NCBI RefSeq assembly: GCF_000015285.1
Contig: NC_008709.1
Coordinates: 3,534,001 to 3,598,000 of the forward strand
From: Psychromonas ingrahamii 37
GTDB taxonomy: Bacteria; Pseudomonadota; Gammaproteobacteria; Enterobacterales; Psychromonadaceae
Direction: 5' to 3'
DNA length: 64,000 nt
In this document: in pieces, positions 29,867 to 39,125 of the stretch
Layout: each line of letters opens with the position of its first letter
How positions within the stretch are numbered: the stretch's first letter is position 1
Position numbers and translations under genes: made by a program
The notes under the pieces: generated by a model
Databases searched by the model: none
What the model was told of the DNA's origin: nothing
Seen by the model: only the letters and a program-made list of their open reading frames with translations

Positions 29867-30477
29867 GAGGAAAACTCGCTATTTTTCTTTTTTAGCAATT
29901 TGATAACATGATCAATACCTTCTCTTTGAATAAGTTCACTTATCTCTGACTGCTTAGTATTTAACATGCTGATCCCCTCTGCGATAACATCAAACACTTT
30001 CCATTCCCCGGATTTTTGATTTTCCCGCAGTTTAAAACTCAATTGAGCTACTTGACCATCTTTACTCCGAATCCTAACCGGAATGGTCACTATATTCGCA
30101 TTTTTAAAGTTCGTATTAGCGGATATCTCTATCTCTTGTTGATCATATTTGAATAAAATATTGCTATAGGAGTTAATCAAATAGAGTCGGAAGACTTCAA
30201 CAAATTCATTACGCTGATCAACAGTGGTGTCTCTTAAATGTGCTCCCAATACCTTGTAAGCTGCGTACTTATAATCAAAATAAGGAATTAACTCCTCTTC
30301 AATGACCACTTTTATATAATCGGGCTCCGTTTTTAAACGAGCTTCCTCAGCCGTAATTCTAGCAAATGTCTTAGTTGATACAGATTGAATAACCTTATTT
30401 GGGTTACTCATATCTATTTCATCACTAAATACTCCACCTGAAAAAAGCAGTGTCATTACCATTAATAAATAACGCAT
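29863..30477 (-). CDS. mlaC: MlaC, periplasmic phospholipid carrier
   Basis: Shuttles phospholipids between the outer-membrane MlaA complex and inner-membrane MlaFEDB. The 204-residue protein has a signal peptide (MRYLLMVMTLLFSGGVFS) and the conserved segments VIEEELIPYFDYKYAAYKVLG and GEWKVFDVIAEGISMLNTKQ. It overlaps mlaB by four bases and touches mlaD. Confidence 0.93.
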   Translation of the reverse strand: MRYLLMVMTLLFSGGVFSDEIDMSNPNKVIQSVSTKTFARITAEEARLKTEPDYIKVVIEEELIPYFDYKYAAYKVLGAHLRDTTVDQRNEFVEVFRLYLINSYSNILFKYDQQEIEISANTNFKNANIVTIPVRIRSKDGQVAQLSFKLRENQKSGEWKVFDVIAEGISMLNTKQSEISELIQREGIDHVIKLLKKKNSEFSS

Positions 30478-30947
30478 TAATCCCCCTTATTCATTGAATA
30501 GATAAATTGACCAATTAAATCTTCAAGAACGATAGCAGATTTAGTATCCTCAAAACGTCCTCCTTCTTCTAACATATTAACCCCCTCGATAATAAAACCG
30601 GGTTGCAGGCCGATATATTGCTCACCTAATAAACCCGAGGTTAAAATCGAAACTGAAGAGGTTTCTGGATAATACCCTTTATTTTCGAACATAGCCAAAC
30701 GCACAACTGGCATATAACTCTCTTTATTTAAACTAATTTCTTCAACTCTGCCGACAACAACACCACCAAGTTTCACTGGCGATCTAACTTTTAAACCACC
30801 AACATTTGAAAAACTGGCATACAGAGTATAACTGCGGCCTTCCCCCTTAAAGGAAAGACCGGCAACATTAAAAGCTAATATGGCCAATGAGATCATTGCG
30901 CCAATGACAAAAATGCCAACCCATAATTCTGTTTTTTTCTGAGACAT
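30477..30947 (-). CDS. mlaD: MlaD, MCE-domain substrate-binding subunit
   Basis: A single-pass membrane protein whose MCE domain forms a hexameric ring above MlaE. From the ATG at 30947 (TGGAA about 8 bases upstream) it has 156 residues: MSQKKTELWVGIFVIGAM starts the membrane helix, and VGGLKVRSPVKLGGVVVGRV begins the MCE domain. An in-frame ATG at 30959 is less likely. It is separated from mlaE by about 200 bases of duplicated mlaE 3' sequence instead of the usual short gap. Confidence 0.93.
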   Translation of the reverse strand: MSQKKTELWVGIFVIGAMISLAILAFNVAGLSFKGEGRSYTLYASFSNVGGLKVRSPVKLGGVVVGRVEEISLNKESYMPVVRLAMFENKGYYPETSSVSILTSGLLGEQYIGLQPGFIIEGVNMLEEGGRFEDTKSAIVLEDLIGQFIYSMNKGD

Positions 30948-30963
30948 ATTTATTTCCATTTTT

Positions 30964-31139
30964 TATATGACGGATTACGCTCCGAACATAAATACCGTTA
31001 ATATAAAATCCATTGCTAACATTTAATAATGGTGATGAAACAACCACTTGTTATATGACGGATTACGCTCCGAACATAAACACCGTTAATATAAAGTCCA
31101 TTGCTAACATTTAATAATGGTGATGAAACAACCACTTGT
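30964..31139 (-). repeat. Two extra tandem copies (88 bp each) of the mlaE 3' end
   Basis: Units at 30964-31051 and 31052-31139 repeat the sequence at 31140 to about 31225, where mlaE ends. On the minus strand each copy keeps the last 14 codons in frame (LAMDFILTVFMFGA and stop), but small insertions break the frame further upstream. The copies sit inside the operon between mlaE and mlaD. Confidence 0.95.
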
Positions 31140-31150
31140 TATATGACGGA

Positions 31151-31927
31151 TTACGCTCCGAACATAAACACCGTTAATATAAAATCCATTGCTAACACTA
31201 ATAATGATGAAACGACTACTGTCTGTGTTGTTGAGCGACTAATACCGATAGCGTTTGGCATCACATAATAACCATTATAAAGTGCTACCCAGGTAATCAT
31301 TACACCAAAGACAATACTCTTAATCACGCCATTCATAACATCCGGCAGATAATCAACACTGCCCTGCATCACAGACCAATACGCTCCGCCATCAACCCCC
31401 ATCCAAGAGACACCGATTAAATATCCTCCCCAAATAGCCACCACATTAAACATCAATGTTAGCAACGGCAGCGTCACGATGCCGGCAAGAAAACGCGGTG
31501 CTATCACACGTTTAAGAGGGGAAACTGCCATCATTTCCATACTGGCAATTTGCTCGGTGCTTTGCATTAAACCAATTTCAGCGGTCAGCGCAGAGCCTGC
31601 TCGCCCGGCAAAAAGTAAGGCCGTTACAACGGGCCCTAACTCTCTTAATAACGATAAAGCCACCATGCTGCCTAAACTTTCCTCGGCAGCATAATCAACC
31701 AGCACATTATAACCCTGTAAGCTTAATACCATGCCGATAAACAAACCAGCGGTTAATATAATCGGTAAAGATAAAATACCAAGTTGAAATATCTGTCCGA
31801 TAAATAAAGGAAACAATTTAGGGTGCGGCATGCCGAACATTGTATGGAACAACATTACGCAGGACTTTCCCGTCGTTTTTATAAAATATAAAGATAAACG
31901 CCCGACGGCGCCAGCAAAATCTAACAT
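31151..31927 (-). CDS. mlaE: MlaE, permease subunit of the Mla transporter
   Basis: The integral membrane subunit, dimeric in MlaFEDB, forming the lipid path. The 258-residue protein has about five to six membrane segments and the permease signatures GMVLSLQGYNVLVDY and LRELGPVVTALLFAGRAGSALTAEIGLM (about 90-117). It overlaps mlaF by one base. Its 3' end is triplicated in tandem downstream. Confidence 0.94.
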   Translation of the reverse strand: MLDFAGAVGRLSLYFIKTTGKSCVMLFHTMFGMPHPKLFPLFIGQIFQLGILSLPIILTAGLFIGMVLSLQGYNVLVDYAAEESLGSMVALSLLRELGPVVTALLFAGRAGSALTAEIGLMQSTEQIASMEMMAVSPLKRVIAPRFLAGIVTLPLLTLMFNVVAIWGGYLIGVSWMGVDGGAYWSVMQGSVDYLPDVMNGVIKSIVFGVMITWVALYNGYYVMPNAIGISRSTTQTVVVSSLLVLAMDFILTVFMFGA

Positions 31928-32736
31928 TATCGACTTACCTTTTGTAAATCAGATTGAAAATCATCGCTTTTGAAATGGAAAGGGACAGGCCCTTCACTTT
32001 TGCCCAGCAAAAACTGTTGTAATAATTCATTTTCAGTTTGCGCGAGTATTGACTCGACAGAGCCTTGCGCAATAATTTTCTCATCCGCTAATACGTAAAC
32101 ATTATCTGCAATAGACAAGACCTCTTTAACATCATGGGTCACAATAATAGAGGTCAAGCCTAAATTCTCATTGAGCTGTTTAATTAATTTCAACAACACA
32201 TTCATTGAGATAGGATCTTGCCCGCTAAACGGCTCATCATACATAATCAGCTCAGGATCAAGTGCGATTGCGCGAGCTAATGCGACACGGCGCGCCATGC
32301 CACCGGATAATTGTTGCGGCATTAAATCTCGTGCTCCCCTTAAACCAACCGCTTCTAACTTCATTAAAACTAATATTTCGAGCAAAGATTGATCGAGTTG
32401 GTGATGCTCTCGTAAAGGAAATGCGACATTTTCAAAAACAGAAAGCTCGTTAAATAATGCGCCACTTTGAAATAACATACCCATTTTTTTACGTGCTTGA
32501 TAAAGTTCATCCGTTGAGCAGTTATGAAGTGCGCTTTGGTTAAAAAATATCTCACCACTATCGACAGCCAGTTGCCCGCCAATAAGTTTTAATAATGTTG
32601 TTTTTCCTATGCCACTAGGACCTAATATCGCAGTGATTTTACCGCGCTCAAACTCAAAACATAAATTATTAAATAATAATTTATCACTTCGAGAGAAGCA
32701 TAAGTTTTTTATTTCAAGGTGAAGCGGGGTTTTCAT
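31927..32736 (-). CDS. mlaF: MlaF, ATPase subunit of the Mla transporter
   Basis: The ATP-binding subunit that powers lipid movement through MlaE. The 269-residue protein has Walker A GPSGIGKTT (about residues 39-47), signature LSGGMARRVALARA, Walker B ELIMYDEPFSGQDP and the switch TSIIVTHDVKEV. It is the first gene of the mlaFEDCB operon. In E. coli it is divergent from yrbG-kdsD; here the divergent neighbour is kdsC, with a 590-base gap. Confidence 0.94.
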   Translation of the reverse strand: MKTPLHLEIKNLCFSRSDKLLFNNLCFEFERGKITAILGPSGIGKTTLLKLIGGQLAVDSGEIFFNQSALHNCSTDELYQARKKMGMLFQSGALFNELSVFENVAFPLREHHQLDQSLLEILVLMKLEAVGLRGARDLMPQQLSGGMARRVALARAIALDPELIMYDEPFSGQDPISMNVLLKLIKQLNENLGLTSIIVTHDVKEVLSIADNVYVLADEKIIAQGSVESILAQTENELLQQFLLGKSEGPVPFHFKSDDFQSDLQKVSR

Positions 32737-33326
32737 AGATGGTTACGCTCTTTATATAAACACGAATCGACAGTGTAAAGTGATGGGATTTTTTATACAA
32801 ATATTTATTGAAAATAGAAAATTGAGAATTTATTTATTGGCAGATCCTAGGATCAACCAGTGACATCCAACTCCTGAACTTAACACATTGATCTAGAATA
32901 ACTTATTTGCTCATTGACTGCGCGATCTAAAATAAATTATTTACTCATTGACTGCGTAATCTAAAATAATGCGATATAATACTCTGGCCTCGCGAGTATT
33001 AAATATTGTTTAAAGGTGAGTTGGGATTAGCACATGTTTTTTGTGAGGCTTTATTTTTAGAAAAATGCCGGTAACAATGTGAATAACAACGCAAATAACA
33101 ACGCACTTTTAAGACGCCAACCGCTTGACTATTTTGAAAGTCTGTTAACCGCTGGTTTTGATATTATGAATGTCTGTTATGGCGGTCAATATAATCTTAG
33201 CCGTTAGACCAATAATCATAGCTCGCGTTAACGCATCCATTTTGTTATTTTATTATTTTTTTACTAACTTGTCAGTCATCACTAACTTATTAGTAACACA
33301 TAATTATTAATCAACTGAGAATTTTA
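32737..33326. other. Spacer between mlaF and kdsC with a 34-bp tandem repeat
   Basis: No gene is recognised where yrbG and kdsD would stand in E. coli. Two and a half copies of a 34-base unit containing CTCATTGACTGCG and ATCTAAAATAA occupy about 32886-32973. A short GTG frame at 33079-33207 (42 codons) is not recognisable as a protein family. Confidence 0.55.
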
Positions 33327-33875
33327 ATGATCACAACACCTTATGGTAAAATTAGCGTCGAAAATTACCACCGCGCCGCAAAGATAAAATTACTTATTTG
33401 CGATGTTGATGGTGTCTTTTCTGATGGTAGAATTTATTTAGGCAATCACGGCGAAGAGTTAAAAGCCTTTCATACTAAAGACGGATTCGGGATCAAAGCT
33501 ATTATCAAGATGGGCGTTAATGTCGCGATTATCACCGGCCGTCAATCGGTCATTGTTGAAAAGAGAATGCAGGCCTTGGGTGTCCCTTTTATATTTCAGG
33601 GCAAAGAAGATAAATTAAGCATTTACCAATCTTTATTAACCAAGCTTAGTTTAACGCCTGATCAGGTTGCTTATATTGGTGATGACGTGGTTGATCTGCC
33701 TATTATCGAAGATTGTGGTTTGGGTGTCGCAGTACAGGATGCGCATCCTCTTGTCTTAAAAGGGGCAAACCTTGTCACCCAAATAAAAGGGGGCTATGGC
33801 GCAGTACGCGAAGTCTGTGATCTTTTTTTGCAGTGCCATAACCAACTATATATTACCCAAGGCAAAAGTGAATAA
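33327..33875 (+). CDS. kdsC: 3-deoxy-D-manno-octulosonate 8-phosphate phosphatase
   Basis: Dephosphorylates KDO-8-phosphate to KDO for lipopolysaccharide core synthesis. The 182-residue HAD-superfamily protein has motif I LICDVDGVFSDG, motif II ITGRQS, and motif III YIGDDVVDLPI, matching the C0-cap KdsC type. It begins the kdsC-lptCAB-rpoN run; lptC starts at the base after its stop codon. The isomerase gene kdsD that normally precedes it is absent here. Confidence 0.95.
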   Translation: MITTPYGKISVENYHRAAKIKLLICDVDGVFSDGRIYLGNHGEELKAFHTKDGFGIKAIIKMGVNVAIITGRQSVIVEKRMQALGVPFIFQGKEDKLSIYQSLLTKLSLTPDQVAYIGDDVVDLPIIEDCGLGVAVQDAHPLVLKGANLVTQIKGGYGAVREVCDLFLQCHNQLYITQGKSE

Positions 33876-34439
33876 ATGAATAAGCGCCAGAGTATCCCAT
33901 TTGTTTTATTATTAGCCGCTTTATTGATTTGGTTATTTTTCAAACAGGAAGCTGTTTTACCTTCGTTGTCAGTCCATCACCCTAGTTATATTGCGACGGA
34001 TATCAATAGTACTCATTTTAATAAAACAGGTTTTTTGGATTATAAAATATTTGCAGATAAAGCCACCAACTTTAATGAAGATGAGTTGACTAATTTTAAA
34101 AAACCTAAAGTGATTGTTTATACACATAATGACCAAACAGATACGACCACAATTTGGCAAATAACCAGCGCAGTAGGTGCTCTTTATCAACAAGATAAAC
34201 TAGTGCTTTCGAAAAATGTATTAGTCAAAAATCTCAGTTTAGATCAACTTGTACAAACGATAAAGACGGAACAACTCACTCTTTTTCTAGATAAAAAGGA
34301 GTTAAGCAGTGACTTATTAGTCACTTTGGAAGGCCCTCAGATTCATCAGCAGGGTGTTGGCATGTGGGCTTCTCTTGTCACTGAAGAGGTCATTATAAAA
34401 GATCAAATAAAAGCGGTATACTTCAATGAAAATAAATAA
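33876..34439 (+). CDS. lptC: LptC, LPS export membrane protein
   Basis: A bitopic inner-membrane protein that receives LPS from LptB2FG and passes it to periplasmic LptA. The 187-residue protein has one N-terminal membrane helix (about residues 7-22, IPFVLLLAALLIWLFF) and a beta-jellyroll periplasmic part. Identification rests on order between kdsC and lptA, size and topology, plus the LDYKIFADKATNF segment typical of the family. It overlaps lptA by 14 bases. Confidence 0.9.
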   Translation: MNKRQSIPFVLLLAALLIWLFFKQEAVLPSLSVHHPSYIATDINSTHFNKTGFLDYKIFADKATNFNEDELTNFKKPKVIVYTHNDQTDTTTIWQITSAVGALYQQDKLVLSKNVLVKNLSLDQLVQTIKTEQLTLFLDKKELSSDLLVTLEGPQIHQQGVGMWASLVTEEVIIKDQIKAVYFNENK

Positions 34440-34947
34440 ATTAAGCTTAATCATCAGTACACTCCTTATCTCTTTTGCAAGTATTGCGCTGGAGTCCGAC
34501 TTCACTCAGCCCATTCACGTCAGTTCTGTGAGCCAGCACGTGACGATGAAAAATGATCGGGTTGTATTTCAAGATGATGTATTACTAACCCAAGGTACTA
34601 TTAAATTAACTGCTGACAAACTGACCGTTATTCAAGGAAAACAATCTAATCAAGAGATCATGATTGCAGAAGGTAGCGTAGCCACTTTTTACCAAACCCA
34701 AGAAGATGGAAAACCCATCGATGCAGAGGCAAATGTTATTCGTTACGATGTGGCTAAGGCCCAAGTAACGCTTACTGGCAATGCCCAGGTTAAACAACTT
34801 AAGAGCCAAATAAATGGTTCAAAAATTATTTATTTTATGGAAACAGAAGAACTAACCGTGAGCAACGATGGCAAAGAAACACGTGTAACAACAGTTTTTT
34901 TACCCGCTCAGTTTGAGAAAAAAAGTACTGTGGGGAAAGAAGAATAA
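34426..34947 (+). CDS. lptA: LptA, periplasmic LPS transport protein
   Basis: Forms the periplasmic bridge that carries LPS to LptDE. The 173-residue protein has a signal peptide ([21 protein letters not shown]) and the OstA-like jellyroll repeats: [20 protein letters not shown], the strand pair around [12 protein letters not shown], and [23 protein letters not shown]. lptB begins two bases after its stop. Confidence 0.93.
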   Translation: MKINKLSLIISTLLISFASIALESDFTQPIHVSSVSQHVTMKNDRVVFQDDVLLTQGTIKLTADKLTVIQGKQSNQEIMIAEGSVATFYQTQEDGKPIDAEANVIRYDVAKAQVTLTGNAQVKQLKSQINGSKIIYFMETEELTVSNDGKETRVTTVFLPAQFEKKSTVGKEE

Positions 34948-34949
34948 AA

Positions 34950-35675
34950 ATGGCAGAGTTAATCGCGCAAGGTTTAGTAAAAAGTTATAAAGGCAGAACC
35001 GTTGTAAACGGTGTCGATTTAACGGTAAAAACGGGTGAAATCGTCGGTTTACTTGGCCCAAATGGAGCAGGTAAAACAACCTCTTTTTACATGGTGGTCG
35101 GACTCGTAAAACAGGATGAAGGAAGTATCTGCATTGACGGAGAAGATATTTCCCATCATCCTATGCATATCAGAGCTCAAAAGGGTATCGGTTACCTTCC
35201 TCAGGAAGCGTCCATCTTTCGCCGTTTAACGGTCTCCGAAAATATTATGGGTATTTTGCAAACGCGTAAAGAGTTAAACAATACCCAACGTGAAGAAAAG
35301 CTCAATACATTACTCGATGAATTTCATATCTCTCATATTCGTAATAATAAAGGGATGAGCCTTTCCGGCGGGGAGCGACGCCGGGTTGAAATCGCGCGAG
35401 CACTGGCAACCGAACCTAAATTTATTCTCTTAGATGAGCCTTTCGCCGGCGTAGATCCTATTTCAGTGATTGATATCAAGACTATTATCCAACACCTAAG
35501 GAATCGTGGTTTGGGTGTCTTAATAACCGATCACAATGTTCGAGAAACATTAGATGTCTGCCAGCATTCCTATATCGTTAGTCACGGTGAAATTATTGCA
35601 GTAGGTAATCAAGATGAAATATTAGCCAATGCCCAGGTAAAACAGGTCTATCTGGGAGAAGAATTTAAATTATAA
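34950..35675 (+). CDS. lptB: LptB, ATPase of the LPS export complex
   Basis: The ATP-binding subunit of LptB2FGC, which extracts LPS from the inner membrane. The 241-residue protein has Walker [17 protein letters not shown], the Q-loop [12 protein letters not shown] (a family hallmark), signature [15 protein letters not shown] and Walker [17 protein letters not shown]. rpoN follows after about 100 bases. Confidence 0.96.
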   Translation: MAELIAQGLVKSYKGRTVVNGVDLTVKTGEIVGLLGPNGAGKTTSFYMVVGLVKQDEGSICIDGEDISHHPMHIRAQKGIGYLPQEASIFRRLTVSENIMGILQTRKELNNTQREEKLNTLLDEFHISHIRNNKGMSLSGGERRRVEIARALATEPKFILLDEPFAGVDPISVIDIKTIIQHLRNRGLGVLITDHNVRETLDVCQHSYIVSHGEIIAVGNQDEILANAQVKQVYLGEEFKL

Positions 35676-35776
35676 AAGACTTATACAGGGTATATAAAAA
35701 GCTATTTTTTAAACCAAATTCCGCATTAATAATAACTCAATAACTTATATAATCAGCCAGATTCAGGGGGAATGTT

Positions 35777-37231
35777 TTGATAAAACAAGGTTTGCATTTA
35801 AAGATGGGGCAGCAACTTGCAATGACCCCACAATTGCAGCAAGCAATCAAATTGCTACAACTCTCTACACTGGATTTACAGCAGGAAATTCAGAATATTC
35901 TCGACTCAAACCCGCTATTAGAACAAGAAGATAACAACGGTACGCAGGAAGTCATCGCAAAGCAGGATAGCAGTCAGATTGATACTTCTGAAGCAATAAC
36001 CCAGCAAGAGTTCTCTAATGATTTACCCGCTGAAAATAACTGGGAAGAATCTTATTCTGAATATTCAAGCAGCTCCACAACTTCTCCCTCATCCTCTTCA
36101 AGTTATGAAGGCGAGGACAGTATTTACCAGGGAGAATCTTCAACCTCTTTACAAGATCATTTAATTTGGCAAATGCAACTGACCCCATTTTCCGATACGG
36201 ATCTTGTCATAGCCGCTGCCCTCATTGACTCGATAGATGAGTCTGGCTATTTAACCGCGAGTTGTGAATCAATTTTGGAAAGCTTAATCACTGAAGCTGA
36301 TGATATTGAATTAGATGAAGTACTGGTTGTCCTAAAACGCATTCAACATTTTGATCCAATCGGTGTTGCTGCTCGTTCAACTCAGGAGTGTTTACAAATC
36401 CAACTGCGACATCTACCGGAACAAACACCATGGCGCAGTGAAGCGTTAACAATACTTGCTCATCACATGGATTTACTGGGTAACCGGGATTACCGTACTC
36501 TGGCAAGAAAAAGTAAATTAAAAGAGTTTGAATTAGCAGAGGTATTGCATTTAATTCAAACGCTTGAACCCAGACCTGGAAACCAAATCGAAAATAGCCA
36601 ACCCCAATATATTGTGCCCGATGTTTATGTCAAAAAAATTGCAGGTCAATGGCGTGTATCGCTCCACCCAGATTCAGATGCTAAGCTTTCCATAAATCAA
36701 ACATATGCAAATTTATGTAAAGGTAATATTAGTAAAGCTGATTCTCAGTTTATTAAAGGTCATTTACAAGAAGCAAGATGGTTTATTAAAAGCCTGGAAA
36801 GCCGTAACGAAACCTTATTAAAAGTCTCTCATTGTATTGTGCGCCAACAACAAGCATTCTTCGAATATGGGGAAGAATCAATGAAACCCATGGTGCTTAA
36901 TGATGTTGCGTTAGAGGTAGATATGCATGAATCGACCATTTCCCGGGTCACGACACAAAAATTCATGCATACCTCAAGAGGTATTTTTGAATTGAAGTTT
37001 TTCTTTTCCAGCCATGTTGCGACAGAAAGTGGAGGAGAATGCTCCTCAACGGCAATTAAGGCATTAATCAAAAAATTAATCTCTGCAGAGGTCAGCAGCA
37101 AACCTTTAAGTGATAATAAAATAGCACTGTTACTTGAACACCAGGGTATTAAAGTGGCGCGCCGTACTATCACAAAATATCGGGAATTATTGGGGATTTC
37201 ATCATCAAGCCAACGAAAAATGCTGCTCTGA
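35777..37231 (+). CDS. rpoN: RNA polymerase sigma-54 factor
   Basis: The alternative sigma factor that recognises -24/-12 promoters and needs enhancer-binding activators. The 484-residue protein has the glutamine-rich region I (LKMGQQLAMTPQLQQAIKLL), an acidic serine-rich linker (about residues 48-120), the core-binding domain, and the RpoN box ARRTITKYRELLGI near the C-terminus. Unlike most gammaproteobacteria, no hpf gene follows; ptsN comes next. Confidence 0.96.
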   Translation: MIKQGLHLKMGQQLAMTPQLQQAIKLLQLSTLDLQQEIQNILDSNPLLEQEDNNGTQEVIAKQDSSQIDTSEAITQQEFSNDLPAENNWEESYSEYSSSSTTSPSSSSSYEGEDSIYQGESSTSLQDHLIWQMQLTPFSDTDLVIAAALIDSIDESGYLTASCESILESLITEADDIELDEVLVVLKRIQHFDPIGVAARSTQECLQIQLRHLPEQTPWRSEALTILAHHMDLLGNRDYRTLARKSKLKEFELAEVLHLIQTLEPRPGNQIENSQPQYIVPDVYVKKIAGQWRVSLHPDSDAKLSINQTYANLCKGNISKADSQFIKGHLQEARWFIKSLESRNETLLKVSHCIVRQQQAFFEYGEESMKPMVLNDVALEVDMHESTISRVTTQKFMHTSRGIFELKFFFSSHVATESGGECSSTAIKALIKKLISAEVSSKPLSDNKIALLLEHQGIKVARRTITKYRELLGISSSSQRKMLL

Positions 37232-37323
37232 TTTTATAAAGATCAAGAAAACCATATTTGTTGATGATCATTCATAGCGCAAGTGCTAACATCGCGCAAA
37301 TTTTTGTAATAGCTAAATCAAAT

Positions 37324-37770
37324 ATGAATATTTCAAGCTTATTAAATAAAGAATCTGTTTTTGCCAAAACTGCTTGTACAAGCAAAAAATGCGCATTAGA
37401 AAAAATTAGCCATATTGCGGGTGAAAAATTAAATATAGATCCGCAAATATTATTTAATCGTTTAATTGCGCGTGAAAAAATCGGCTCTACGGGTGTTGGA
37501 ACGGGTATTGCGATTCCACACGTAAAAATAGATAGCGCTTTACCCGCTACAGCTGTTTTTATACAATGTGAATCAGCAATAGATTACGATGCATACGATG
37601 GTAATAAAGTTGACATACTCTTTGCCATTTTTGTACCGGAAGATCGTTGTAAACAGTATTTGTCTGCTCTTTCTGAAATCAGTCAAAAACTATTGGATAA
37701 ACAATTTTTACGTCGACTAAGAAATGCGAAAAATAACGAAATGTTATGTCTGTTGCTAGAAATTAAATAA
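37324..37770 (+). CDS. ptsN: Nitrogen-PTS EIIA protein PtsN
   Basis: Terminal phospho-acceptor of the PTS-Ntr regulatory chain (PtsP-PtsO-PtsN), affecting potassium and nitrogen balance. From the ATG at 37324 it has 148 residues, starting MNISSLLNKESVF; the conserved EIIA segment REKIGSTGVGTGIAIPHVKI contains the phosphorylated histidine. The open frame extends to 37258 but those residues are unconserved. Its C-terminal codons are repeated three times downstream. Confidence 0.92.
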   Translation: MNISSLLNKESVFAKTACTSKKCALEKISHIAGEKLNIDPQILFNRLIAREKIGSTGVGTGIAIPHVKIDSALPATAVFIQCESAIDYDAYDGNKVDILFAIFVPEDRCKQYLSALSEISQKLLDKQFLRRLRNAKNNEMLCLLLEIK

Positions 37771-38090
37771 TGGCAGTATTTGTCTGCGCTGTCTGAAATA
37801 CGTCAACTAAGAAATGCGCAAAGCAACAAAATATTATCTCTATTGCTAGCAGTTAAATAATTGCGGTAATGGCAGTATTTGTCTGCGCTGTCTGAAATCA
37901 GTCATAAACTTTTACGTCAACTAAGAAATGCGCAAAGCAACAAAATATTATGTCTGTTGCTAGCAGTTAAATAATTGCAATAATGGCAGTATTTGTCTGC
38001 GCTATCTGAAATCAGTCATAAACTTTTACGTCAACTAAGAAATGCGCAAAGCAACAAAATATTATGTCTGTTGCTAGCAGTTAAGTAATA
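37771..38090 (+). repeat. Three degenerate tandem copies of the ptsN 3' end
   Basis: Units begin at about 37771, 37870 and 37984 (spacings 99 and 114 bases), each repeating the last 110 or so bases of ptsN. The second and third still read in the ptsN frame as QYLSALSEISHKLLRQLRNA and then QSNKILCLLLAVK plus stop, against the genic QYLSALSEISQKLL. The copies resemble each other more than the gene: all three share CGCAAAGC and CTAGCAGTTAA. Confidence 0.93.
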
Positions 38091-38103
38091 ACAAGGGGGT
38101 ACA

Positions 38104-38952
38104 ATGAAATTAATCGTTATCAGCGGGCGCTCCGGTTCAGGAAAAACCATTGCACTTCATGTGTTGGAAGATTTAGGCTATAACTGTATCGATGGTGTGC
38201 CATTCCAGTTACTTGCGCAATTAATCGATACTGTAGACCCTAAAAATAATAAAGTTGCGATTAGTTTAGATATTCGTAATTTACCCACCGATGCCAGCCA
38301 AATCCAGACGCTGCTGTCGTCATTACAACAAAAAGTTGAGGTAGAGATTATCTACCTTGATGCCATTAGCGCTGAATTAATTCGCCGCTACAGTGAAACA
38401 AGGCGTTTACACCCTTTATCTAAAAACAAACTGTCTCTCTCTCAAGCTCTCGAATTAGAAAATGAATTGCTGGAGCCGATCCACAAAAGGGCTGCACTGT
38501 CGATCGACACAACTACCCTTTCTATCCATAATTTAAATGAACGTCTTAAAATTCATTTACAGGGGTCGACTAAAAGTAACTTATTGATCATCTTCCAATC
38601 TTTTGGTTTTAAAAATATCCACCCTGATGATGCCGATTATATTTTTGATGTGCGTTTTTTACCCAACCCGCATTGGGAGCCCACTTTACAAAAATACACG
38701 GGTAAAGATCAACCTGTAAAAGCATTTCTTAATGGTCATCTTGTGGTAAAACAAACGATTAACCAAATTGAAAACCTTTTCCATTCATGGTTGCCGTACC
38801 TTGAAGAAAATAATCGTAATTATGTGACCATAGCCATTGGCTGTACGGGCGGAAAACACCGCTCTGTCTATGTAGCAGAACAGCTTGCTGCTCAGTTTAA
38901 ACAAAAATATCAGGTTCAAATTGAGCATAAAGGATTAAAGGATCAGCTGTAA
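38104..38952 (+). CDS. rapZ: RapZ, RNase adaptor / nucleotide-binding protein
   Basis: In E. coli, RapZ binds the sRNAs GlmY/GlmZ and guides RNase E, controlling glucosamine-6-phosphate synthase. The 282-residue protein has Walker A in ISGRSGSGKTIALHVLEDLG (residues 5-24) and the C-terminal RNA-binding domain with AIGCTGGKHRSVYVAEQL. GGGGG precedes the start by 5 bases. The stop codon lies in the first of two tandem copies of the rapZ/ptsO junction. Confidence 0.95.
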   Translation: MKLIVISGRSGSGKTIALHVLEDLGYNCIDGVPFQLLAQLIDTVDPKNNKVAISLDIRNLPTDASQIQTLLSSLQQKVEVEIIYLDAISAELIRRYSETRRLHPLSKNKLSLSQALELENELLEPIHKRAALSIDTTTLSIHNLNERLKIHLQGSTKSNLLIIFQSFGFKNIHPDDADYIFDVRFLPNPHWEPTLQKYTGKDQPVKAFLNGHLVVKQTINQIENLFHSWLPYLEENNRNYVTIAIGCTGGKHRSVYVAEQLAAQFKQKYQVQIEHKGLKDQL

Positions 38953-39125
38953 TCACACAAACTATTACTATCCCAAATAAATTAGGCTTGCATACACGCG
39001 CTACAATCAAGAATATCAGGTTCAAATTGAGCATAAGGGGCTAAAGGAGCACCTGTAATGAGCACCATCACACAAACTATTACCATCCAAAATAAATTAG
39101 GCTTGCATACACGCGCTACAATCAA
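38906..39125 (+). repeat. Tandem duplication of the rapZ/ptsO junction
   Basis: Copy one (38906-39011) and copy two (39012-39125) both carry the rapZ tail (TATCAGGTTCAAATTGAGCA...) followed by the first codons of ptsO (...TTAGGCTTGCATACACGCGC). Copy one lacks nine bases covering the ptsO start codon, and its AAGGAT lacks the Shine-Dalgarno AAGGAG present in copy two. Hence rapZ uses copy one and ptsO uses copy two. Confidence 0.95.

Noticed and set aside
33079-33207. 42-codon GTG frame before kdsC (possible kdsD or yrbG debris)
   Set aside because: No segment resembles KdsD (SIS domain) or YrbG, so the resemblance is positional only.
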